Assembly (NCBI GenBank): GCA_002471665.1
Contig: DKQK01000025.1
Coordinates: forward strand, 534 to 17,649
Direction of reading: 5' to 3'
From: Gammaproteobacteria bacterium UBA7310
Lineage (GTDB): Bacteria; Pseudomonadota; Gammaproteobacteria; Pseudomonadales; Ketobacteraceae
Length of the DNA: 17,116 nt
In this document: positions 7,179 to 14,651 of the stretch, in pieces
Position numbering within the stretch: position 1 is the first letter of the stretch
How the letters are laid out: each line of letters opens with the position of its first letter
Position numbers and translations under genes: made by a program
Notes under the pieces: generated by a model
Seen by the model: the letters and a program-made list of their open reading frames with translations, nothing else
Told to the model about the DNA's origin: nothing
Database searches by the model: none

Positions 7179-10100
7179 CTAGTGAATGCCTTCCATAAAA
7201 TCCAGCGTTACCTGATCCCGAATGTTCTGGCGGGATTGCTCCCAAAGCTCGGCGATTTTGTCCTGATTGCAGCGCTTTCGATCCACTAAAACCCTGGTTT
7301 TCAGTTCACCAATGGTTTTTACAGCCGGGCATTTGGTGAATACGGTTTGATGACTGATGACATCCATAAATGGCCCGGATTTACTGGTAGGCATAATGAA
7401 CACCAGCTGCAAACCCAGGGCATCGGTCAGGTAATGAATCACCTCGCGGGAACGGGTTTCATCCATCTTGGAAAAGGCTTCGTCCACCAACACCATTCGC
7501 AGATGGGTCTGCCCCTCGTGAAAGCGAAAGGCTGATGTCACTGCTGCGGCGCGAATGATATACGCCGGTGTCTCTAACTGCCCCCCCGATCCGGTTCCGT
7601 ACTGGCTCAAGGCAATGGGCTGCTTGCCTTCAGGCTCTTTATAAATGTCGTAGCTGCGATAATTCCGATAATCGGCTATCCGCTGCAATTCACGCATGGC
7701 TTTGTGTTCGTCGTCATCCAACAGCATGGACACCAGTTTATCACGCACCGTCAGTAACGCTTTGGGCAGGTTCATGTCAAATAAACTGGAGCCATCGCCG
7801 ATGTTCGGTAGCTGAGACACCTCTTTGAAGAAACGCCAGTATTCCTTGAATTCAGGCACCCAGCGCCAGGAAAAGTAAAAACGCTCACGGTCGGTACCAA
7901 AGCGATGGCTTTCCAACTCCCGATTAAGATCAGTCAACGCCCGCTCGCCTTCGTTGATTGCCTGATAGATACTGTGGCACAAATGACTCACGAAAGTCTC
8001 ATTAAAGCGATCTTTCAGTTTGGCCAGTTGGCTGTATTTCTCCACCAGAACGTTGTTCTTCAAGCGATTGGCGATATTGTCGACCTCCAGGGCCACCTCG
8101 TTGATACGCTTGAAAAATTCGGTCTGATGAATGGTTTCCACTTGCGGGTTGTAAATGATCGCATCGGCAGGGTTACAGTTTTGATTGTGGCGCAGGAGAG
8201 CTTCATACAACTCGCTGGCCGACGCCGTCAGCATCCGCTCATGCTGCTGAATTTCATCCTGATAAAAGCTCTGTTCATTGACCACCAGGCTTTCATCCGC
8301 CTGACTCAACGCAGCGTCCACATCAAACTGGGGGTAATGGCGGGCGATACCACGAACCACCATCTCGCGGCTCTCGGCCAGTTCGATCAGCTTGTCCTGC
8401 TCGCTTGCCAGTTTACGGGCCAGGGCGATCTCTGCATCCAGTTCCTGGGCCAGGCGCCCTTTTTCGTGCTCCAACTGCTTCAGATCGGCTTCCAGCGCAC
8501 CGTATTTCTGTTTCAGGTCCACAAGCTCTTGATCAAGCTGTTGATGCTCACCGGTATCCAGCTCTCTTAATGCTTTTTCACTCTGGCGCAGCTGCCGATG
8601 AAGTGCCAATATACCTTGCATCAACGTCGCATAATCAATAGACCGAATACCATCAATACACTTGAATAAGGCCTGTATGGATGTCAGCTGCGTTTGCGCA
8701 GCAGTTGCTTGTGTTAATAGCTCTTCGTATTCCCGTTGCTTGGCGGCCAACGCTCGGTCGCGGGCAAACTGGCCAAATACCAGCTCACTATCGGCGATAT
8801 CACAGCGCCAGAGGCTGTAGTTACCTGCAGCCAAACCTTCTCTGGTAATACCACGGGCAACAGTGCGCAATGCCTCGGCGCTCTCCACCCTCACTACGTT
8901 ACCGTAGCTGGCCTTAAGGTAATGCTCTACGGTTTTATGCTGGAACGACAGTATATTCACGATAGAATCAGCAGGGTTGCTGAGCCGATCGGCGTCCCGT
9001 GCCGCCCGGGCCCCCTGCACCACTCTGGCAGCACTGCGCCGACCGGACAGGTTACGCACGATGCTGATGGCCTCTGCTTCGTACTCGGGGTTCACCACGA
9101 TACTAAAGCGCGCCCCACCAAGATAACCTTCAATGGCCATCTGCCAGGATTGATCCAACACCTCCACGTAATCACACAACACCCGCGGTTCAGCAGACGG
9201 GCATTGTTCACGGATGGCCGCCAACGCCACCTCAACATGGGGCGGATAGCTGACCTGCCGGGTTTCCAGTTGCGCAATCTCCCGTTCCTTGGCCTGTAAC
9301 TGTTTTTGTCGTGACAACAAACTGCGCTCAGTATCGGCACGCAGTTGGGACACCAGGTCCCGCAAGGATAAACCGTTACTTCCCATTGAACCCTGTAGCT
9401 CTTGCCATAGCTGATTGTGGAGTTTTTCCACATCAATGGCCTGATCCAGAGAGGATTCCAACGGTGCCAGATCAACCCAATCCTTGCCAAACAAACCCGC
9501 CAGATCCACTTTCGCTGCGTGCCCGGATTGAACCACCTTGCGTAATTGATCCCGCAAAGGCTTGGCATCCAATGCCGGTAGTTCTGCCGCCCAACTGTTT
9601 TGATTCAACAATTGGGTCAGGGTGCTGGCCAATTTCACGTTGTCATTGATCTGATGATCCTGAGCCAATAACGGCTGGGCTTTCTGCGCCAGCGCCTGTT
9701 GCAGGCTGTCTATCTTACCGGCCAGATTATCCTTTTCGTTGAGTACCGACACACCGCGCCGCTGGGCTTCCAAAGATACAATCTGGTCATGAGTCTCAGC
9801 ACGACGGGCATTATTCACTTCCAGGCGATTGTCCCGCTCCTTAAGTTCCGCCTGCAAGGCGGTTTGATGTTGCCGGCAGCTCACATAACTGCGCTGCTTG
9901 ATCTGCAGCTGACGCTGCGCTTCCTGATATTCCAGAATCTGTCGTTGCACCCATTTCTCAGAATACGAGCGGCATGCCTTTGCTGATTGATCCAGAATCT
10001 CAAGTGACTGGATTATGAAGCGGGATTCCTCCTCCATGCCATGAATGGTCTTCATCAAATCGGATACGGTTCGAATGGCCTCACCCAGATCTTTTTTCTC

Positions 10101-10814
10101 AAGGATCTCGTCCGCCACAAACTCATTGATGCTTTTCACCGGTTTGTAGGCCATAAAGTTCGCAAACGTGCGCGCTGCGTGTTTGGCTTCACGATCGCTC
10201 ACTGCATCTTTGCGGCCACGCAGCAAACCATACAGCCGGCGCAGGTAGGCTCCTTTTTTGTCATAGACCTCGATCGCGGCCTTGCCGTATTCACGGACGA
10301 GAAGATCGACAATATCAGTGAGCGCCACAACGTGCTTGCCATCCTGATACTCGCGCACAAACTGATCCAGACGCAGCGCCTGCCCTGGCACACACAGAAA
10401 AACCAACTGATCCTGACGCGCCTGGCGTTGCTGACCTGCGCTGTCCAGGTGAGCACGCACGCCCAATACCACACTGAACTCCTCCCCTTGTTCCCCGGCG
10501 CTGGGCGTAAACACCGCAACCAGGTACGCATCCGTTTGCTGCGGCCGGGCATAACTGCCATCGTCACAACCCAGGACATAGGAAGCCAGCGTGCGCACCT
10601 GCTTGCCTCCCCTGCCCCGCTGAGTGGTTTCATCCTGGCCCGGGTTATAATTGAACAGGTTTTCATGAGCCGCCGTCATCAAGGTCTGAATACCGTCTGC
10701 CGCCGTCGTTTTACCGGAGCCATTGCCACCGGAAAACAGATTAACCCTGCCAAATTCCACCTCCATCTGTGGAATATTGCCCCAGTTTACGTAAATCATT
10801 TTTTTCAGATACAT
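7179..10814 (-). CDS. mksB: SMC-like condensin ATPase MksB (JetC-type)
   Basis: This 1211-residue protein has the full SMC layout. An N-terminal ATPase half carries Walker A GGNGSGKT (residues 29-36). Coiled coil follows at about 260-400 and 485-520. A globular hinge-like region lies at about 535-690 (LCDYVEVLDQSWQMAIEGYLGG at its start). A second long coil runs at about 690-870. The C-terminal half has the ABC signature SGGQ (1076-1079), Walker B MVLVDE (1107-1112, D1111/E1112) and D-loop SKMD (1115-1118). The family loads on and organises chromosomal DNA with the kleisin MksF and with MksE. The same architecture is found in JetC of Wadjet plasmid-defence systems, but no JetD nuclease gene adjoins. 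The start lies 3 nt after the mksE stop. All ATPase motifs are intact, so the protein should be active. Confidence 0.9.
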   Translation of the reverse strand: MYLKKMIYVNWGNIPQMEVEFGRVNLFSGGNGSGKTTAADGIQTLMTAAHENLFNYNPGQDETTQRGRGGKQVRTLASYVLGCDDGSYARPQQTDAYLVAVFTPSAGEQGEEFSVVLGVRAHLDSAGQQRQARQDQLVFLCVPGQALRLDQFVREYQDGKHVVALTDIVDLLVREYGKAAIEVYDKKGAYLRRLYGLLRGRKDAVSDREAKHAARTFANFMAYKPVKSINEFVADEILEKKDLGEAIRTVSDLMKTIHGMEEESRFIIQSLEILDQSAKACRSYSEKWVQRQILEYQEAQRQLQIKQRSYVSCRQHQTALQAELKERDNRLEVNNARRAETHDQIVSLEAQRRGVSVLNEKDNLAGKIDSLQQALAQKAQPLLAQDHQINDNVKLASTLTQLLNQNSWAAELPALDAKPLRDQLRKVVQSGHAAKVDLAGLFGKDWVDLAPLESSLDQAIDVEKLHNQLWQELQGSMGSNGLSLRDLVSQLRADTERSLLSRQKQLQAKEREIAQLETRQVSYPPHVEVALAAIREQCPSAEPRVLCDYVEVLDQSWQMAIEGYLGGARFSIVVNPEYEAEAISIVRNLSGRRSAARVVQGARAARDADRLSNPADSIVNILSFQHKTVEHYLKASYGNVVRVESAEALRTVARGITREGLAAGNYSLWRCDIADSELVFGQFARDRALAAKQREYEELLTQATAAQTQLTSIQALFKCIDGIRSIDYATLMQGILALHRQLRQSEKALRELDTGEHQQLDQELVDLKQKYGALEADLKQLEHEKGRLAQELDAEIALARKLASEQDKLIELAESREMVVRGIARHYPQFDVDAALSQADESLVVNEQSFYQDEIQQHERMLTASASELYEALLRHNQNCNPADAIIYNPQVETIHQTEFFKRINEVALEVDNIANRLKNNVLVEKYSQLAKLKDRFNETFVSHLCHSIYQAINEGERALTDLNRELESHRFGTDRERFYFSWRWVPEFKEYWRFFKEVSQLPNIGDGSSLFDMNLPKALLTVRDKLVSMLLDDDEHKAMRELQRIADYRNYRSYDIYKEPEGKQPIALSQYGTGSGGQLETPAYIIRAAAVTSAFRFHEGQTHLRMVLVDEAFSKMDETRSREVIHYLTDALGLQLVFIMPTSKSGPFMDVISHQTVFTKCPAVKTIGELKTRVLVDRKRCNQDKIAELWEQSRQNIRDQVTLDFMEGIH

Positions 10815-10817
10815 GAT

Positions 10818-11558
10818 CTAGTCGGCCTCTTCCTGACGGGTGAATAAAGAGGATTCAAGACTGGCTGTTGACTCCGGCTCGCCTGCAGTCTCCTCTGCAG
10901 TCTCCTCTGCAGAGGAGACTGCACCGGGCAATTGCGCTTTGATCTGTTCCAATACTGCTTCACTGACGAAACTGGTAATGGAAGGTCGGATCTTGAGCCA
11001 GGCGTCATCTGCCATATCGTCGCTACTGCTGATGAAGTGGATCAACCTGAGTTGCCGTAAGCGCCGGAACAAAAGGCCACGCTCGGTTTTCTTCTCCGGC
11101 AAGGTTCGGTTCAGCAGATTACGCATGGCAATACCGAACCCCTCCAGCGACAACAATACACAGCCAAGATCATCCACCTGCCCCTCGCGCAGGGCCTTGT
11201 CATACTCAGCCCGCAACACGAGCACTGCGGCAATTTCGGATTGTGTGAGACTGGTTCGAAAGCCTCCGGAAAAGGGTTGATTATCGTCGTCGGGCAAACC
11301 AGGTACCTTGGCCCCGGGTGGAAACAAGCGCACAAAACCGAATCGTGCGTCATGCTGCACCCTTACCTGCATTGGGCTCAGGTAATCCAGCACCAGATCT
11401 TCAAGCTGGACATAGCGATCGTACAACAAGGTTTCAATCTGGCTTTCATCGCGGGACAGCACACCGTAGTCCAGCAGGCGAATCAACAACTCGCTGAATT
11501 CATCCAGGGTAAATCGCTTTGCGGCCAGATTCTGTTGCAGTTGTTCGGTCAGTTTCAT
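10818..11558 (-). CDS. mksE: Condensin subunit MksE (JetB-type, DUF4194)
   Basis: This 246-residue protein lies between the kleisin and the SMC genes, as is standard for mksFEB and jetABC operons. Its sequence fits the DUF4194/MksE family: a helical N terminus (SELLIRLLDYGVLSRDE), a middle part with LTQSEIAAVLVLRAEYDKA (about 104-122), and a winged-helix-like region around 135-195. The family forms dimers that bind the kleisin. Residues from about 209 form a flexible Ala/Glu/Ser-rich tail with a short A-E-E-T repeat, encoded by a DNA palindrome. The start codon overlaps the mksF stop in an ATGA arrangement, which implies coupled translation. Confidence 0.85.
   Translation of the reverse strand: MKLTEQLQQNLAAKRFTLDEFSELLIRLLDYGVLSRDESQIETLLYDRYVQLEDLVLDYLSPMQVRVQHDARFGFVRLFPPGAKVPGLPDDDNQPFSGGFRTSLTQSEIAAVLVLRAEYDKALREGQVDDLGCVLLSLEGFGIAMRNLLNRTLPEKKTERGLLFRRLRQLRLIHFISSSDDMADDAWLKIRPSITSFVSEAVLEQIKAQLPGAVSSAEETAEETAGEPESTASLESSLFTRQEEAD
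10885..10923. repeat. 28-bp perfect palindrome with a 12-bp direct repeat inside mksE
   Basis: The 12-mer GCAGTCTCCTCT occurs at 10885-10896 and again at 10897-10908. From 10896 to 10923 the DNA is a perfect palindrome with arms TGCAGTCTCCTCTG and its complement, and no spacer. It encodes residues around 212-221 of MksE, in the low-complexity tail, and lies about 80 nt upstream of the mksB start on the same message. It could form a hairpin in RNA or a small cruciform in DNA. Confidence 0.85.
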
Positions 11559-13012
11559 AGGTCTTCTAGATCGGGGTTCGTTTCTGATTTTTTGATCAAT
11601 TCAATATCGAACACATCAAAGCGGTCAAAATATTCATTGGACGCGGTTTCACCCGTGGGAGTCACCACAAACTGGTATTCACTGTCTACCGCCTGATAGG
11701 ATGCCGTTTCCACCGCATGAGACATGGCCAACACGTCACGGGCACTCAACAACGGCAGATCTTTTGTGCTCACTTTATTATTGCCGGCCATGGCCGTTAT
11801 CAAATAATCGTGCAGGCCTTCGTTGTGAGTTATAAACGCCCGATCCAACTGCTGTTGCAACGCCACCTCCCGCAGTGCGTCGTCTTCGATCTCACCGGCG
11901 TCTTCAATGCGCGTGTATAAAACCCGTTGCTGGCGTTTCTGCTGTAATCGAACCTGTTCCGGGTCCAGCCATCGCAGGTTGAGGCCCGACAACTGAGCCC
12001 CTGCCAGCGCCAGAATCTGATCCTGTTGCGCCTGCCCCAACTGCGCCAGATCGCGACACACATCCACCACGCTGTTATTACGCTGACTGGTGAGATAGGA
12101 AAGCTGGCGGATAATAATGTCGGCACGCTTGGTAAAACTCTGCAGCGCTCGGCGCAGAGCCGGCAGCATCAGCTCTGCCGCATTGCGCATGCGTATCTCT
12201 ATGGCATCCAGCACAAAGTACAGCAGGGATTGATTGTGCTGCACCAACTCCGGTGCCAGCTCACGCAACTTCAGTTCAGCCTCGCGCTTGAAATCTTTGC
12301 GCTTGCGGCGAATTTTATCGATGACCGACTGGATTCCATCACGGTGTTTTTCCACACTGTCGGCAGACAAACGGATGGATACATCCGGTTGAAACCGCTT
12401 TTCCATAAACTCAAAGAAATGCTCCGTCGCCTGCTGTACCAGCAGTTGGGTTTCCACCTGACGTACCAGCTCCCGTTTACGTTCCTCCAGTTCAGCGATC
12501 ACATCGGTAAAATCACTGATAATGCGTTCGGAGTACTCATAGGCATCCATCAGGTCATGTACTTCGCCCCGCGCCAGAAAGGCCTCCAAGGCATTGAGTG
12601 TATTACGGGTATTACGGTGGCGGGTGCGCACCGAGGATGCGCCCATTTCGGACAGGCTTTGGGTAATCATGCGCCCGATGCGGGTAAACGGAAAGGTACT
12701 TTGCAGTGTCGCCTGATCCACCTGCTTTTCGAGCCAGCCGTATTCCAACAGCTGATTTAAGATCCAGGAGGCCTGTTCCCGTTCGGACTTGAAGCGGGTG
12801 TCATTGCCGTAATCACCGGAATCCAGCTGCGGTGCACGGGCCAGGGCCTCTTCAAATATTTCGATCACCTGATCCCGTTGCAGGGATTCCCCGTAATCAG
12901 CCCGTGCGGAGTACAGACGCTCGTACAGCAGGCGCAGGCACTCCAGGATCTGTTCACGGTATTTGCTGGTTAACGGTCTGAAAAACTGACTGCGGTCTTC
13001 ACTAAAAAACAT
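11555..13012 (-). CDS. mksF: Condensin kleisin subunit MksF (JetA-type)
   Basis: This 485-residue protein is the first gene of the mks set, as is usual for the kleisin. The N terminus (about 1-125) looks like a winged-helix region with an R-E-Q-A-S-W-I-L-N-Q-L-L-E-Y-G-W-L-E block at 78-95 that recurs in JetA/MksF proteins. A long helical part follows (about 135-310, rich in Glu, Arg and Gln). A C-terminal domain (about 390-470) probably contacts the MksB head, and the protein ends in an acidic tail. The kleisin bridges the two ATPase heads and carries MksE. The ATG at 13012 has only a weak Shine-Dalgarno, but it is the first start in frame with a good N terminus. A promoter-like sequence lies just upstream. 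Confidence 0.83.
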   Translation of the reverse strand: MFFSEDRSQFFRPLTSKYREQILECLRLLYERLYSARADYGESLQRDQVIEIFEEALARAPQLDSGDYGNDTRFKSEREQASWILNQLLEYGWLEKQVDQATLQSTFPFTRIGRMITQSLSEMGASSVRTRHRNTRNTLNALEAFLARGEVHDLMDAYEYSERIISDFTDVIAELEERKRELVRQVETQLLVQQATEHFFEFMEKRFQPDVSIRLSADSVEKHRDGIQSVIDKIRRKRKDFKREAELKLRELAPELVQHNQSLLYFVLDAIEIRMRNAAELMLPALRRALQSFTKRADIIIRQLSYLTSQRNNSVVDVCRDLAQLGQAQQDQILALAGAQLSGLNLRWLDPEQVRLQQKRQQRVLYTRIEDAGEIEDDALREVALQQQLDRAFITHNEGLHDYLITAMAGNNKVSTKDLPLLSARDVLAMSHAVETASYQAVDSEYQFVVTPTGETASNEYFDRFDVFDIELIKKSETNPDLEDL

Positions 13013-13052
13013 AGGTCGGCGCTGGCTGCATCGCTCTTATCACAAGATCAAT

Positions 13053-13081
13053 ATGATAGGTGCTATGGGGCCAAGCGCCAA
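13053..13081 (-). promoter_or_regulatory. Possible sigma-70 promoter of the mksFEB operon
   Basis: TTGGCG (13081-13076) and TATCAT (13058-13053) are separated by exactly 17 nt on the minus strand, in the 89-nt gap between the GST-like gene and mksF. They match the consensus at four and five of six positions. A start near 13046 would give a short leader of about 33 nt. Read-through from the upstream gene is also possible, since I see no clear terminator in the gap. Confidence 0.4.
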
Positions 13082-13101
13082 TCTTTATTACAGTAAAATA
13101 A

Positions 13102-13872
13102 TCAGCCGGCGTAATTCTGGTTAAGGTACTGGAGTATGTCTTCCGACTCGAACAAATCCTTATTCAAGTTAGGATCGATCAGGTAAGGCACCTGTACGTT
13201 TCCATGCTCTTCCAACATGGCGGAACGCTTGGTATTGGGTAATGGTTTGTACTCGCCCACATGCAATCGAAAAGTGGCCGGGCCCACATCCGCCAATTGC
13301 TGTTTACCAATATTCACCAGTTTATAGGGGATCTCCAATTCGCAAAGCCGCTCCCGAACCAGGCGTGAATAGGGGCTGGCCTCAAAGCTGTACAGGATCA
13401 TGTCCTGGGCCACGGGCTTTGATGGCCGCACTTCCAGGCCCAGGGAGCCCCGCACCACGGTGGCCAGCTTGGACTTGATCACATTGGCATTGGTGGCTCT
13501 CAGTTGCGGTGGTACCGCCCGCGCCCCGTACTGGCGGTAAAGGTACTCTATAATGGCGTCACTGCCGCCGATTTTCTCCCCGCTATTGGGATCCACCAGA
13601 AACGGCACTTGGTCAGAGCCGCTGACATCCATTAACTGCTGCCGGTAACGGGTACCACCCAACGGAACCGGCACAATACGCACATCCAGATTCAGCTCCG
13701 TCAGTGCTTCCCGTACAAATCGGCAATGGGCACAGCCCTCTCGATCATAGAGCTCCGGCAGTTGCGCCGGCTGCTCCACCGAGCGGCTGGCACTGGCCCC
13801 ACGCCAACCCCTGAGCGTTGACGCTAAAACCGACGACCCCACGGCTCTGGCCCTGTTCACACTAAACGACAT
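13102..13872 (-). CDS. Tandem glutaredoxin/GST N-terminal domain protein
   Basis: This 256-residue protein has two thioredoxin-like (GST_N) domains in tandem. Domain 1, about residues 38-117, has the CxxC active site C47-A-H-C50, the cis-proline motif VPF (P90), and a GGSDAIIEYLYRQYG end. Domain 2, about 157-255, has the same plan (cis-Pro VPY with P229, then ESEDILQYLNQNY), but the CxxC position reads S166-P-Y-S169, so both cysteines are serines. Residues 1-37 are a basic, Ala/Ser-rich extension that could be a weak export or membrane-binding segment; this is unclear. A thiol-disulfide or glutathione-dependent role for domain 1 is inferred; the substrate is unknown. A GGGGGA Shine-Dalgarno lies just upstream of the ATG. 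It is 89 nt upstream of mksF on the same strand. Confidence 0.85.
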   Translation of the reverse strand: MSFSVNRARAVGSSVLASTLRGWRGASASRSVEQPAQLPELYDREGCAHCRFVREALTELNLDVRIVPVPLGGTRYRQQLMDVSGSDQVPFLVDPNSGEKIGGSDAIIEYLYRQYGARAVPPQLRATNANVIKSKLATVVRGSLGLEVRPSKPVAQDMILYSFEASPYSRLVRERLCELEIPYKLVNIGKQQLADVGPATFRLHVGEYKPLPNTKRSAMLEEHGNVQVPYLIDPNLNKDLFESEDILQYLNQNYAG

Positions 13873-14103
13873 AGTTTCCCCCTGGAAATGATCCTGTTTA
13901 ATTAATCAGTCAATTTTTCGAGACGCAGTATGATTCCATTTCAGTAGCGCTTCAACATTTGGATTGCCCATCCTGGCTGGCGGCAACCCAAACAAGTCAG
14001 GGTATTTTATAAGCGGTATTAACAAAAATTAACAGACAGGGCGCCAGACCTCGCGCTAGTGTTAAAGAGTCCGACACTGAGTCTGTTACCTGGGGGAGAC
14101 AAC

Positions 14104-14568
14104 ATGATGAGCAACGCTGACACATCCTCTGTGATCGATTATCGCTTGGCGTACCGTCTCACCCGCAAACACGACATTACCTTCCTCAGGGGTCTGGCAA
14201 AGTCACAGGACATGGAGCAGATTTTGATCTCTCCAGACGCACAAGCCTGGCTAAAAAATGCACAATGCAAAGCCTTCGACATCATCGGCAAACTGCATGT
14301 CCTGTTGGAAGTGGATAAGAACGAAAGAAAACGTCATTTCGGCTTTCAATACCGCAACCAGGCCATGGCCTTTCAAATTGTCTACATCGATCAGGCAGCC
14401 TGGAATAAACGCCACTACCGGGAACGCCTGACCGGCGAAAACTGCCGCAAGGTCCAGCGCATGCTACACCTGTTCCTGTTCGATGAAATTCATGTATCCC
14501 GCACCCAGCGCTTACAAATTGTTCGTGATATGATGCTTGAGCACGAACCGGCCAATGAGCTGGCGTAG
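14104..14568 (+). CDS. Conserved-looking hypothetical protein, 154 residues
   Basis: I do not recognise this protein. The start at 14104 is chosen because a strong GGGGGAGA lies at the right distance, rather than the in-frame ATG 45 nt upstream, which has no ribosome binding site. It has no signal peptide or membrane segment, so it is probably cytoplasmic. It is rich in basic and aromatic residues, with a Lys/Arg cluster around residues 72-78 (DKNERKRHF) and a helical, Arg-rich C-terminal half. The next gene starts 83 nt downstream on the same strand, so the two may share a transcript, although their products act in different compartments. Confidence 0.75.
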   Translation: MMSNADTSSVIDYRLAYRLTRKHDITFLRGLAKSQDMEQILISPDAQAWLKNAQCKAFDIIGKLHVLLEVDKNERKRHFGFQYRNQAMAFQIVYIDQAAWNKRHYRERLTGENCRKVQRMLHLFLFDEIHVSRTQRLQIVRDMMLEHEPANELA

Positions 14569-14651
14569 CACGCACATTTACGTTTATTACATTTTAACGA
14601 TCCGCACACTACACTCATCAATGAGTGCACAGTGCTATTGGACGGTGGGGC

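Noticed and set aside
7905..12760. Long plus-strand ORFs opposite mksB and mksF (for example 7905-8570, 10041-10847 and 12026-12760)
   Set aside because: They lie wholly inside genes with intact ATPase and kleisin features. Gln/Leu-rich coiled-coil codons read as long Leu/Gln ORFs on the other strand. I see no Shine-Dalgarno or domain in them.
6330..13012. A complete Wadjet (JetABCD) plasmid-defence system
   Set aside because: No JetD/MksG nuclease gene is present on either side within the window, so only the condensin-type MksFEB call is supported.
14045..14085. Possible nested stem (CAGAC/GTCTG and AGTGT/ACACT) before the 154-residue protein gene
   Set aside because: The stems are only 5 bp each with uneven internal loops, which is expected by chance.
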